Counted from the stretch's first letter, positions 11,731 through 24,276 are shown. The stretch: DNA of 64,000 nucleotides from Odiellus spinosus (GCA_963920705.1 OY987226.1:16990501-17054500); one strand, 5' to 3'. Numbers and translations are program-made. Notes: generated by a model not told the origin, from the sequence alone.

Positions 11731-14700
11731 ATGTCGAGAAAGTTTGAAAACCTCACCATTCAACTGGGTCTTATAAATGTAAATATTATTTTTGCAAATG
11801 TTTAGAAAATTTACTAAAAAATAAATAATTTACGGGTTAATTACAGTTTAAATTTGTCGGAAAAATAACATAACAATCAAAAATATAATTAAAATAAACC
11901 CAAAAATATGTTTTGGACTTCTCGCCGGTATATTTTAAAACATGGTTTAAAAACCGGTATATTACCAACTCGTGTCTCTACACTAGAGATCATTGAACAA
12001 TGATAGCATGGGGTGTGGGTAATTTACAGCGGTAATTTTAATGGTCAAAAAATTTATTCACTGTATGTTATCAAAATATATTTAGTTGTGGCCATGGGTA
12101 TATATTTCAAACGACACTACGAAAGGCGAAGGATTTGTGTACGATCTATGGAACTACGTGGCTCAATCCCTACGACTCAGGTTTGATAAAAATAACAAGT
12201 ATAAGTTAAAAATCTAACACTACTTATGAACTCAAAGATTCATAGAATTGCCTCTCAACCATACAAATACTTTCAAAAAATACTTCGAAGTTTTATCTCA
12301 TCTTCAAAATAAAGTAATTGATTTAAATATCGTATTTTACCTTTATAGCACGCACCGTAATTATATCAGATTTCTCCACCGAAGTTATTACTTACAACGC
12401 ATTTCACTAATAAAGTGTCATTGTTCGGGAAAATTTGGGTTTAGCCATTTTCAATTAGCTTAAGTTGATATCAAGCAACGACAAGTATAATAGATTTTCT
12501 AGAACATTGACCAATCATTTACCAATCTAAATTCTAGGTATCCCGAGATTTTCGGCTAACTTCCGACTGGTCTTTTTTTTCCACCTCGATAGCCTTAAAA
12601 AAAAAAAAAAAAAAAGGGGGGGGGGGGGGTTGCCCAATAATCTTAACTCCGGCTAAAGACTTACGCTCGAGAAATCAGATAAATATGGTGTGAAACTTCC
12701 TTAATCATGTACCAGGATACCTGGGCTCGAGAATTTCTAGTTAAATTGATGTCACAGAAAAAAAATGATTTGTGCCCAAAACGGATAAAGCTATGATATT
12801 CGACAGTTAATCTTGGAAAGTAGTAGTTTCTAACCATATATTTCATAACTAATAAATTATAACTAATAAATAGAAGGGACTTACCGAAACGAAAACAATT
12901 ATTCTAGCAATTACCCCTAAAAATATTTTCTTTTCCAGCTCGTTCTGGATGTTTTCAATCTAATATTTGATAGGTTTGAGTTGCCACGGTTTAACTTTCA
13001 TGAGTAAAAACATGTTCAAAAACAATTTTAATGTTGATTGGCTTTTGAATTGCTTTGAAATTTAAATAGGTTTATTTTGAAAGGTAAAAATTGATATCTC
13101 AACCTGACCTATATTTCGAGATTTGTTTCAAAGAATTAAACATTTTCAAAACAGGTTTCCTGGTTTCCCTTAAAAAAAGGGTAGTTAAACGATTTAAATA
13201 ACATTTTTCATTGTTGGAATTTTAACAGAAACCGAAGGTCGATGTTATTGTTATGCCTATAATGGCGATGGCGCCCAACCTCAAGGATGTGGACTTCAGC
13301 CATCCATTTGAATACATCCACATGGTGTTAATTACCAATTTGAGAGGTCAATGTGAAGTCACGACATACGATCAGTTTCCACCCATCAGCATATCTGTAA
13401 GCTATCATCATCCCCGCTGCAAAACCCAACTAATCGCGTTACATTAATTTAGATAAAATTAGCGACATTCCTAATGATCGTCGTGACTTCAATCATAATT
13501 TATATAAACGAAAGGAAGAAAGGACTGTTGGTCTGTTTCTTCGCAATCATCTCTGCCTTGATTCGACAACGTAAGTATGCGTGTACTTACAGCTAAAGAT
13601 GTAATTTGCAGGTATAAAGAACAACATAATCGTTCCATCAGGGAAAATATACCAGAAGAATAGGTCCCCCTCTTGTTTGCACCCCATTTTAGGGATCTCC
13701 TCTGTTCCGGTTGACTCTCATTGACTGATGACACTGCTCGTAACAGTGTCATTTTTCCACTTGTATATTTTCCCTGGTTCCATAAGAATTATAACGATAG
13801 ACTCAAACTTTTGGTACTATTACATCGGAGCCGGCGGAAGGTTTTGAGACGGAGGGGTGCATTACCCCATTTGCCACACCATGCTAGCGCCCATGTACTA
13901 TTACATCCATAAAGTATGATAAAATATCTACGAACTCACTCCTTTGATAGAGGAGGCCCAAGTTTAATTGGTTAAAAACCACAAACAAAAGTAAAATTAT
14001 TTTCTTTAACTAGCTATACCTATTAATCCGACGAAGGCGTCCGCTAGGATAGCGACGGGATTTTTACTAATGGGTCTCTTTCTGTTGATTTCAACGTTCT
14101 TAAACGAAATGAACGCCAACGTTGTTTCTTGCACCGAAAAAATTCCGGACACTTTCGAAGACCTTTTGAAGATGAACAAGCCAGCCGCCATTTCAACACA
14201 ATGCCCCGATTACCATTTCATGTGGGTAAGGTGATACAATTCCAAAATCAAAGTCTTAAAACACTGCAGTGGCGTGGGGCATTGTCCCCTCCAATATCAA
14301 ACTTGCCCACTTCAATAATTTTTGGTTGCCCCCCCCCCCCCCAATGGAACTTGCCCTTATATTTTTAGTAGTCACCTAATGCTCAAATTGCGCTCTTCAT
14401 AATAAACAATATGAAAATAAACTTTCCTAATTTTTTCTGCCTTAAGAGAGAAAACGATGCCTAAGGTGCATGTAGTAATTCACTCGCTAAAGAGACTAAA
14501 AGCATGCTGGACTCGTGATAGATGCCGTGTAATTCTCAGGGGCAAATATCTTTCGTAAAACCGAAAGTGGATAAAGGGAGAGTGAATAAGAGAATCAAGT
14601 TAATTTTATAACTTGTTAATTAAGCTTCAAACCTTTATCTTTGTTGAAACCCCGATTTTGATATTATATGAATTTATAAATAAATATTCCGAAAATAAAA

Positions 14701-15545
14701 TATGAATAACAGAAAAAAAAAGTTACCTTATTCAGAGCTATAATCTATTTTGGTGTCTACAATAATCCTTGAAGAATGTTAAATTGAGATATTGGTTATA
14801 GTTCTCAACGAGATTAATTTTAAATCCCAAGTAGCTTTTTGAATTTTACAATTTACCGATCTATCTGTATTGCCCACAGAGATTCTCGAAAGATGTTAAA
14901 AATAATTGAGGTTTTATGTTTTCGTTAACAGAATTCTTCTGATCCAAATGTCAGAATTCTAACGAAGAAAATAAAGGAAAGTGACGGTCTATTGGAAAGA
15001 TCTTATTATTGTAACGCGTCAGAAACTGAACAAGTGTTTTTGAACGAGAAACGAATCGCGGACGATTTTCCATTCTTGACAAATTTGGTTTTGGAATGCC
15101 AAAAAGGATCGGACTACAAAGAAAAACTAAGTCGTTTAACGCTGGGATTCGGTGCCACCCGCTACAACATGAAAGGTTTTACAATACCCATGAAAAAAGA
15201 TCTTCCATGGGAACTTGTGGACTTAATTAACACCCGGTAATATTTTAAACTGAGGGGAAACCAAAAGTCTTACTGTTGGATCTTTAACTTAATTTTTTCC
15301 CCAGAATTTTGTATTACAAAGAAGTTGGTTTATACGAAAAAGGGAATAGCAAACTAATGAAAGGATTCTTCAAGTGTTTGGGACCTAAGATATTCTTCGA
15401 TTCCCAATTCGATACAACAACGTGGAAACCCATCAATTTGGTTCAAGTTTACAGTTTGTTCAAACTGTGGGCCGTCGGTCTAATTTTATGTACCGCGAGT
15501 TTCGTACTAGAATGCGCGAAGAAGCCGTTCTGTTTAAAACATTAA
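11731..15545 (+). CDS. Divergent ionotropic receptor, gene 1 (8 exons, 420 aa)
   Basis: Exons: 11731-11778, 12086-12180, 12238-12313, 13229-13396, 13453-13570, 14014-14225, 14932-15236, 15305-15545, all with GT-AG introns; the joined frame is open. S1 is residues 1-129, including NLT and NDT sequons, the GEGFVYDLW segment, VDVIVMP and the family motif ITNLRGQCEV. The first membrane segment is about 130-147 and a pore-like loop ending in ALIRQ about 154-168. The second membrane segment is 179-198, followed by IPDTFEDLL (matches the I-T-x-EDL start of iGluR S2). S2 runs to about 385. The last membrane segment, about 390-409, ends in the Glu (E410) typical of iGluR/IR C-termini. No signal peptide or N-terminal domain is visible; an in-frame TAA lies a few codons upstream of the ATG in both copies. 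Expected role: ligand-gated cation channel for chemosensation, by homology. At the iGluR ligand-Arg position it has Asn. AATAAA overlaps the stop codon. Confidence 0.8.
12597..12629. repeat. Homopolymer A/G tract in intron 3 of gene 1
   Basis: About 19 A followed by 14 G. A low-complexity run; its length is error-prone in sequencing. The rest of this 915-nt intron has no additional exon that I can support. Confidence 0.9.
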
Positions 15546-15549
15546 TAAA
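15544..15549 (+). terminator. Polyadenylation signal of gene 1
   Basis: AATAAA overlaps the TAA stop codon, so the 3' UTR would be very short. Comparable AATAAA words follow genes 2 (21742), 3 (27912), 4 (35509) and 6 (47243). Confidence 0.5.
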
Positions 15550-15668
15550 ACGAATTTCTCAGGGGCATATCAACGTTTTAAGGAATGCGTGGGCAAGAGC
15601 TGGGCCCACCCCTCGCTTATTAACGAAGCCTACGAAAGTATGCCTCTGGAATTTATAGCACGATTTAA

Positions 15669-15804
15669 AGGGAAACTATGGGCTTAAAATGGATCAGCCT
15701 TCGAATTTACTTAAACACCAATGGTCGAATACGTTTTTCGGAATTGTAATTCCGAAAATAAATTCAACGGCTATTCCATTTCTAGCTCATAATCATTATT
15801 TCCT
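15669..15804. mobile_element. Short TTAA-flanked MITE relic (AGGGAAACT family)
   Basis: TTAA flanks both ends; the termini are AGGGAAACTATGGGCT and a degenerate inverted counterpart ending in TTTCCT. It is related to the longer copy at 31826-32298. It is 136 bp with no coding capacity, consistent with a piggyBac-type non-autonomous element. Confidence 0.55.
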
Positions 15805-18083
15805 TTAAATATTAAAATTAAAATGTAAATTTCGTTTGTGGAAAATATGGCGTCTTTACCCATTAGAACACCTTTCCTTTTTGATAAACAGTATCATCTT
15901 CAATCAATATCACAACCCGTTTTAATACAGAATTCCTTCGAAATTTTAAATACTTTGATGAATTTAGTTTTTTTAGGTAAAGAAACAACTTATATGTATA
16001 TAAAAAATGCGTGCTTTAATTAACCAAAGAAATCGCTGATTTATCCCTGAGCTTTTTGCCACTCTTTCCGATATACCTGACTTATCCTGGTTCAGTAACG
16101 AACTAAGAGAGTCATATAAGTTAACAAGTGCACAAGAGTAATGACCCAGCCAGTATATAGTTTTTCGATTAGTATTAAGAAAAGACAAATAAAGTTATCG
16201 CATCACTTACCGACTCTTGTTCCATGTGGCAGCGTTTTGTAAAAATGTCCATTTCAAATGTCCAGATATTTCCTTTCACACTGAAAAATAAATCAAGTTT
16301 AAAATGTTGTCAAACGTTTTTTGGTATAATTCAAAAAACAATTTATCGTTTAATTTTTTCCGTAAATAGGTAATTAAGTGGGTGTTTATATTATTTTAAT
16401 TAATGAGACTAATACTGCGTGGTTTAAGCTTGAAAATAGCATTCTTTCGAGCACACACGCTACTTTTCAACCCAGCTAACAACATTTAACAAAACCACGT
16501 GCCTAAGCAGACGAGCACGTGGTTTTATTAGTTACTACTTTTACAATTAATTGTTTGTCGCTAGAGGACGATTATGAACGCCAGATTTTGTTATACCTAT
16601 TAAGGTGTCTATTTTTAATAGTCTTTGCTAACTTAGAGAGAATTTCTAACAAAGCTCTTTGTTCAAAAGATTGTGGTTAAAAACTAGGAAGATCATAGAA
16701 CGGAGATAGATATTCACCCTATTGCGAATGAACACGTTTTCTTTATACGCCCGGCGAAAACTTTTTCTTTTCTGGTTGGTCTCGCCATTGAGGGTAGATT
16801 CTTTCTACCCTCCATGGTGTCGCCGGACTTTTAAATAATGGAAATATTTAAGTCTATATGTGGTTAATAAATTTACTATAAAGGTTAAGGTATGTACATG
16901 ATTGTATGTTCATGTATTTTCCATTTATTTTAATTCAGCCCGATTAAATATTTCTTAAAATGAACGTGTTTTTAATCGATTAGGAGTGGCAAAATACGTA
17001 AAAAACATTGCCTATATCGTCAACCAATTTAATTACACCATAGTCAAAATTTAACATAGTGTGATTATTTCAATTTTAACCTAAATATATTTCAAACTGA
17101 TGCCTAGTGTAGATATTAAGTATATGTACTTAAATTCCTTTAGTAATTAGAAACTATGTTAATTCTTAAATTTTTTAAGTCTAATTTCGCACCACAAGAC
17201 TGTCGTTTTTAACGAGTTTCAATTACATGAGCACAAAGTAATTTAATTTTTACATCATAATGTTAATTTTTTGGCTGAAGACCTTTTTCAATTTAAAGTA
17301 GTTTTTACCTCTTTATATTTGTTAAAAAAATTATAACTGCACCATGAAGTTTCTTCGCTTAGATATAAAATAAGTTTAATTACTATCACCACACCATGGT
17401 AAATTTAATTTAAATTAAATATTCAAAACATTAACTCGTTCAAAAAGAAGTTCAATAAAGTTTGATTCCGATCATTATATTCTTTTGCTACAAAATAGGA
17501 AAAGCTGGAAGGGTTTGATACTCGAAGTTTTACGTAATACAAAAATAGTTTAACAATATCAAATCATTTATTTGATACCTATGTCTTAGAAATAGCTTTG
17601 CTTTTTCTCATACAGAGAATCTATCTGGCACTAAATTTAAAATTCTTATACAAATAAAAATATACAAAATTATCGATATTTTGAAATATCTTTTTCCTGT
17701 TTAGCGTATATTTGCTGAATTTTCACAAGAACTAGAATACAGTAACGTTTTTGAAGATGGTGGTTGATGTGTCATCGTTCTTTAGTCCCGCTAAGTGATA
17801 TAATTGGATTTTTACTTATCTCGGCCAAGTTATTTCCTATATTATATATAACACTGATACCTTTCCCGATAATTTAGAACGATCATTGAACGTTCATAGT
17901 TACCTTATAATTTTTATTTTGTTTTTTGTCCAATAATCTTAAAGTTCTGTCCTAATTACCACGTTTTGATCGAAGCAATTCATAAATGAAGGATATCAGT
18001 TAATAGATTATTTACATACTACAATGATACGCGTTTTATTTATTTATTTATTTTATTTTATTTATTTATTTTTTTTTTGACAG
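15805..18083. other. Intergenic region between genes 1 and 2
   Basis: No exon 1, 2 or 3 of the receptor family was found here on either strand. A segment around 16411-16485 matches one arm of the palindrome at 59299-59517 (word CGAGCACACACGCT). From about 17040 the sequence aligns with the 5' flank of gene 3 (22720-24046), up to about 17620. There it jumps to sequence matching the end of gene 3 intron 3 (about 25585). That jump is the breakpoint of the deletion that removed gene 2's first exons. Confidence 0.65.
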
Positions 18084-19817
18084 GAACCGAACGTGGATAT
18101 TATTGTTATGCCAAGTTTCGTGATCTTGTCAAGGTTCAATGAGGTAATCTACAGCAGCCCATATGATTACAGTGACACGGTTTTAATTACCAATTTGAGA
18201 GGTCAATGCGAAGTCGCCACCTACGATCAATTCCCACACGTAACCAATTCGGTAAGTTACCAGAAACAAAAATGGTTGAATTAGCAGTCTCTTTATCGTT
18301 TCTATTTAGATAAAACTAACAACGATCGTATTAGTTCTCGCGACATCAATTATAATTTACATAAACGAAAGGAAGAATGGACTAATAAACTATTTTTTCG
18401 CGACAATTATAACCTTAATTCGCCAACGTAAGTAAAACGTACTCTTGATCCAGATCAGTTGGCACAAACTACTTTCCTTTCCCTATACGAATTTACCATT
18501 TAGTATCCATCCGCCTCATTTACAGCACCAGTGCCAACTGCTTTTGATAACAAGAACATTTTGGTATTAATACTTAAAAGCATTATTCACATTTAATTGG
18601 AAATCTTTGACGCCTATAGCTGCACCTAATCCGACTAAGACGCCTGCCAGAATAGCGACGGGCTTTCTACTATTGGGTTTCTTTCCACTGATTACGACAT
18701 TCTTAAACGAAATGAACGCCAACATGGTTTTGTGCACCGAAAAGATTCCGGACACTTTAGAAGACCTTTTGGTCATGGATCGACAAGCAGCCATATCAAC
18801 ACACTCCGACGATTACCGTAACATAATGGTAAGATAATACAATTACACCTTATTCGTTTTAAACTTTGGCAAAAGCTATTTGGAATTATCCAAAAACCAT
18901 GTGTAAGATTATCAATTTTAAAGTGATCAGCATGAAGAAAATCGTGTGTAATATGCGATAATTTAATTGTTAGATTTGTTAGAATCTAAAATATTTTACT
19001 TAGTACAAAAGATTAATCCGAAAGAGTTAAATGTCGAAAAAACGGTATTTAAATACGTTCTTTTAAATTTCGAACTTGAACAAGGACTTTTTAAGAAGAA
19101 GATACAAGCCAATTGAATCTCCTTTTTTATGGTAATGGGGGGCGGGTTAAAATTCAGACTTTAAAACCTTAATTTTGGAGTAATTAAGCGGAGTAAAAAC
19201 TATTTGACTGGATGAAGGTACTGTATTACTGCATATTTTTGTTTTATCTACAAAATAGGGTTTTTGATTATTCCTTCAGGTTCCCTTAGAAGCGCGTGCA
19301 ATGATTCTCGAATGAATGTGTCAAAAATTCAAACTTTCTCTTTGACAGAAATCTTCGGATGCAAATATGATAAATTTAATTGCAAAAATAAATGAAAGTA
19401 ACGGTCTACTGACGAACTCTTACTATTGCAACGCTTCGGAAACCGAACGCTTACTTTTGAAGGAGAAACGAACTTTGATCATGAGCTATCGGCCATTCGT
19501 GGCCAGTTTAGGTTACGAATGCGCAAAGGGTCAAGCCAATATAGATAAACTGCGTCGTTTAACCCTGAGATACGGGACCACCCGGTACAGCGTGAAAGCT
19601 GTTTGTTTACCAATGAAAATTGGACTTTCCACGGATTTAGTCAACTCAATCAACACCAGGTAATGTTTAATTCCCGGATATAACTAAAGATCAAGTACAT
19701 GGTTGATATATACTTGTTGGTTTGATTTTTCAAAAATGTTGCAGACAAAATTCAGTTGACGAGAATGTGTCGAATATTATAAGGTGATGATCGAGTGTTA
19801 TACAATTTCAGTACAAC

Positions 19818-19853
<36 letters not shown>

Positions 19854-21723
19854 AATCTTATTATCAGAACTTTCCGTTTACATTGAAAATATTTTTTTGC
19901 CAAAAAAAAAAAACTTCGTTCCGCGGGAAGACTTCATGCCGAATTATTTGTTAGAGTTGAAACCCATTTTAAATGAACCAGAAATGGAGTATTTAAGCAT
20001 CGACAAACTACTAGTAGTTTGTCGATGATTTAAGGATCCCAGGCATTATGTATTATAGGAATGATAGAATTAAAATGAACAAATTAAAAGATTTTTATAT
20101 GATCAAAATAAGAGTTATAGGATTTAATAGGATAAAATTATCAGAGTTATAGGATTTAATAGGTTAAAATTATCAGAGTTATAGGATTTAATAGGATAAA
20201 ATTAGAGTTATAGGATATAAGAGGATTATCAGAGTTATAGGATTTAAGATAAAAAATAGTTGAAGGATTTAATAGGATCAAAATAAGAGCTATATGGGAC
20301 TTTAGAGGACCCAGAAATTGTTAAAGGTACAGACCGGGATAAAAAAAAGTGTGTCTTAAATTATAGAGCGTATATTAAAACGACTAATATCATATCGCAA
20401 AAAATTTAATAGTTAGTAGATATTAAGATATTTGCGTTTATTATAAGCAAAAAGTGATCTCTAGTGAACGCCATTTTAGTTTCTTCATACCCTTTCGATG
20501 CCTGCTGAGGATCGGCTTCGCCGATTGGTTTATTTCTCACCTAAAGTCACTTGACTCTAGCTGAAAATAGATGTGGGTATAAGCGCGCTCAATTTCTTTA
20601 GAGTCAAATAAGATATGCCGGGCCGAAACATAGGCTACTTCCGAAGGATCCCGCGCGCGAACACTAACCCGAAGGTCGGTCGGCCAGCTGAGCTAGTAGT
20701 AGTCAGTACTAGGTATTAACCGAGTCTTAAGTTGATTTGAAGAATTAGAAGGTAAGAACTAAACTGCATTCATTAATTACGCAATTAGGCATGTTTTCGT
20801 AGAAAGTTAGAAATCACAATCACAAAATTACGGGTCTTCTTACGAAGTTACGAACAGACGATCCGACTGCAGTCGACTCGAATGGCCTTCGTTTAGCGAA
20901 TCTTTATTGGGTGACTTAAAGGCCAATCATTGAAGCGGATCCTTATTTTTAAAACTCGAAATGCCGGGAAGCAAATATGGCGTTCTTCTAGGAACGTAAA
21001 TTTCGGTTTTAAAATGATATTTATAAATTAACCAAGACTTAAATCACTATAATGTGTTTTGATATGTAGGTTTTTAAGCATGCTCTTTCCAATGGAAGTA
21101 CTTTTAAAGTTGGGTTGCCTTTCCCTTTAATTTTATAGGATTTGAATTGAAATAGTGAAATATTGGATAAAAATCTGAAATTATGGCAATATTATAAGAA
21201 ATTTAAAATAAGATATGATATGAGATGCACTTTGAACAAACAAACCAAAATTGGCAAGTTAATATCTAGGAATTTATAAATGCCACCGACCCCTGGCTTA
21301 GCTATAGTGCGTGAATTAAGCCCAAAAACCCTAAAATTGGCGAAACAAGAGTTGACAAAATAAAAAATAAAAAAAGTTATACAAGAGGATCATTACAAAA
21401 TTATAGTAACGGTGGAGTCCTAAACTGTATTATACCCGAATGATAAAGTTATTCTGGTCTGTTATTTTCGCAGGATTTTGTATTACAAAGACACTGGCTT
21501 ATACGAAATGGCGCATCTTAAAATGAGTAGAGAATTACGCAAATGCTTGGGTCCGAAGATTTTCCCCGAATTTTACAATTCTCATTCTGACAAGGCAAAG
21601 TGGAAATCCATCAATTTGATCGATATGACCAGTTTGTTCCAATTGTTTGCCATTGTTCAAACCTTGTCAATCTCAATTTTCTTAATGGAATGCGCGATGA
21701 CGTCATTCTGTAGGAAATATTAG
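18084..21723 (+). pseudogene. 5'-truncated divergent ionotropic receptor, gene 2 (exons 4-8 only)
   Basis: Exons retained: 18084-18251, 18310-18427, 18620-18828, 19349-19659, 21474-21723. These are open, in the family phases, and encode 351 residues from the second half of S1 to the last membrane segment. It is a close paralogue of gene 3. Exons 1-3 are absent: upstream sequence passes directly from gene 3's 5' flank equivalent to its late intron 3 equivalent near 17620. Without them the first S1 lobe (the GEGxxYDLW region) is missing, so a working receptor is unlikely unless foreign 5' exons are used. It keeps Arg (codon 18132-18134) at the iGluR ligand-carboxylate position. Intron 7 is about 1.8 kb against 241 bp in gene 3 because of inserted repeats. 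AATAAA at 21742. Confidence 0.75.
19745..21384. other. Inserted sequence in intron 7 of gene 2
   Basis: Roughly 1.6 kb absent from the gene 3 intron. It holds an A33 run (19820-19852) and a degenerate tandem minisatellite at 20101-20297 (unit near 32 bp, containing AGAGTTATAGGATTTAATAG). The remainder is non-coding, with locally higher GC around 20480-20930. No terminal inverted repeat or target duplication could be assigned. It may be several insertions. Confidence 0.6.
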
Positions 21724-21836
21724 GCAACTGAAGATGAACTGAATAAAAACTGCTTCAACGTACTCGACTCAGCACAATATATGCTAGATTAATTTTCAAA
21801 ATTAAAGCTCGCATCTCAAAAATATCAGAATTGATG

Positions 21837-21840
21837 TTAA
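21837..21840. other. Empty TTAA site matching the insertion after gene 3
   Basis: The 3' flank of gene 2 reads TTGATGTTAACTGTAGAATT. In the 3' flank of gene 3 the same flank is split by the 1043-bp element 28000-29042, with TTAA on both sides. This shows that the insertion came after the gene 2/3 duplication. Confidence 0.8.
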
Positions 21841-22992
21841 CTGTAGAATTAAGTACGTCAGACTGGATTGCCTTTAATTGCGAAGTATCGAATAGTTTTC
21901 TCCGTTATTTACGTATCATTCTTAGCACTAAATAAGGTTGGTGGAGCACTAATAAAATTGTTCTAAAAATGATTGAATAAATATTTATCCGTGAAATTAC
22001 GTATTTTCAAGAAGGGTTGACAAAATAGGAAAGCTAATGCGGATTAATACACAATGTTAAACCCCATAGTAAAATGTCGTCTTTGATAATGAAGTTTTTT
22101 AATGAAATTAAATATAATAAAGCTCACGTTTAATAAACCTACAGCAACTTCTTTGAAATAGTAAAGTTTCTTAAAAATTTTAATTAGTTTACAACGGAGA
22201 TGTTATATTTTTGATATATATTTTATTGATAAACTTATTTTATTTATTCTAAATATAAAAATTGATTTTAATTGCTTTTTAATTACTTGTTAACTTATTA
22301 TATTTATAAATAATTTTTTAGAATTGTATTTACACAGTATCACAATTTCATTAATTAATTTTTGTCATAGTATCATCTAGGCAAGTTATCTTTCGGCGAG
22401 TATTAAATGTGTACTTAAAGTTTAGCGAAAGAGAATAAGCAGTGCTACCATTTTTTTACGTAAATAAAGGTTTAACCAAAAAACCTAGTATCGCACGGTA
22501 AAACGGGAGATTTCCCAAGTAGTTTACTATTAAACTTGGTAATGAATCAAAACAAAAATGCTCACGGAAACATCTCGTCAACGAAATATATCAATAACAA
22601 ATATGCTTAATTTCTAAGGTAACGCGTCGCGTAAAAGTTAAATAATATGCATATATACGATTTAAATAATAAAAAAATTTATGGCAAAAAAGGGATAGAC
22701 TTTTGATAGTGTCTATAATGCATCGCGTGTGATTATTTCAACCAAATTGATGCCTAGGTACATGTATTTAAATTTCTTTGAATTTGTTAAATTTGAAATT
22801 ATGTTAATTCAGATATTTTTCCGCGTAATTTCGCACCAAAAGACTGTCGTTTTGATGAGTTTTAATTATATACTAGCAAAGTAATTTAAACTTGTTCATA
22901 ACTAAGCAATGAAACTCCATGATAATTTTAATTCACGATGTTTGATTAACAAACAAGTTTTTGGCTGAAGAACTATATCAATTTAAAATTAC

Positions 22993-23309
22993 CAGAAATA
23001 GATGAACCGAAATTATCAACGAGAGCTTAGATTGGGAAATGCATTTTATTTGGAGTGAATGGGGAGGGTAAGCACTGGGGGAATGGGCTTCCTCGGCCTC
23101 AATGAAATACCGAGGAGGATCTTGGGAAACTGATCGCCCCACGTAGCGACGGCTGCAAACCATGCCAGGTGGCGCATTCAACGTTTCTCGGCTAGGCGAA
23201 ATTCCGCGGGGGAGGGGGCTACAACTGTCGTCTAAGAGAGGGGAAACGGAGAACTTGCCTGTGGCGTTAGAGGAATAGCTCGTTGATAATTTCGGTTCAT
23301 CTATTTCTG
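22993..23309. mobile_element. 317-bp MITE, 31-bp perfect terminal inverted repeats
   Basis: Termini begin CAGAAATAGATGAACCGAAA and are perfect inverted complements for about 31 bp. They are flanked by the direct repeat AAATTAC (22986-22992 and 23310-23316), a 7-bp target duplication. The interior is GC-richer than the surroundings and has no transposase. The homologous flank of gene 2 (near 17300) lacks it. Confidence 0.85.
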
Positions 23310-23536
23310 AAATTACTTATTACCAGTTTATATTTGTTAAATCAAATTTTATAACTGTACTATGAAGTAAGTTTAATTCGTATCACCACGATGGCCAATT
23401 TTAATTAAATATTTAAAACATTAACTCGTTCAAAAAGAAGTTCAATAAAGTTTGATTCAGAGAATTATTCCTTTCCTTCATGGAATATATTTACAAAATA
23501 GGAACAGCTGAAGGGGATTGATACTCAAAGTTTTAC

Positions 23537-23934
23537 CAGAGGTATATAATAACCCCCTTCGGGGGGAGGTATGAAAGCCCCTATACTACCAATGCTAAAA
23601 ATCACGAACAACAAGAGCCCGCTGCTGACTATCTAGGCCACTAGCTCGAGCTGGACTTCTCAATGTCGCTACTCTAGTAAATGGTCTTTGTATAAACAAG
23701 ACGGCTCGATTTGTGTTTAGAACTTCCTGTCTCAGGAGTCAGGCTGTCTGTTAAAATGGAGTCGAAGGTTGACTTCAGCTCGCAAGTTCCGGAAGTGTGC
23801 GTAGGGAAAATTTAGTGAGGTTCAAAATGGTGTAACTATTTTTTGGGAGTAAAGCGGTGTGTCGATCCGCCGCGATTTACGACGGGCACTTGTTGTTCGT
23901 CGATTTTGCCTACCTTTCATATTATATACCTCTG
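23537..23934. mobile_element. 398-bp MITE (CAGAGGTATATAATA family), copy 1
   Basis: Inverted termini CAGAGGTATATAAT, flanked by GTTTTAC on both sides (7-bp target duplication). The uninterrupted word AAGTTTTACGTAATAC survives in gene 2's flank near 17526. A second copy in opposite orientation lies at 30342-30752. No coding capacity. Confidence 0.85.
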
Positions 23935-24276
23935 GTTTTACGTAATACAACATCAAATGAGCCGATCGTTTCTGTGATAGCCCTCGCGTGAAGGGTCAAT
24001 ACCTATAGGTCTTAGAAATAGCTTTGCTTTTTCTCATACAGAGAATAAATACTGACGAAATATAAAAATCAATGTACATAATATTTGCTGAAGTAGAATA
24101 CGCCACACGATGTAAATAAAATTTAGGCTTACTGCGAGGTACTTGTCAAAATCGAATGTTTACACTTCGAAGGTGAGAGCGCGAGTATACATTAGCTCTT
24201 AACGTAATAGCATTACACTTCATCGTCAGCCCGTGGCTTTCATCGAATTTATAACACAACGTAAAGTCTAACGAAG

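Larger units (their letters stand above)
21724..24276. other. Intergenic region and 5' flank of gene 3
   Basis: No coding sequence seen. It contains two MITEs (22993-23309 and 23537-23934). Near 24005-24046 lies the conserved upstream word family (CTTAGAAATAGCTTTGC) also kept in gene 2 near 17586-17620. A TATA-like GAGTATACATT lies near 24180. Confidence 0.6.

Noticed and set aside
18567..18794. Recurrent minus-strand frames opposite exon 6 (also 14006, 26287, 33805, 39124, 44749, 50267, 58273)
   Set aside because: They are antisense shadows of the conserved exon 6 coding strand, which carries the splice sites and membrane-segment pattern.
19795..20028. 77-codon frame with a lysine run
   Set aside because: Driven by an A33 tract in inserted intron sequence of gene 2.
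22978..23181. Minus-strand 67-codon open frame
   Set aside because: Falls in the GC-rich interior of a MITE with 31-bp inverted ends; no similarity recognised.
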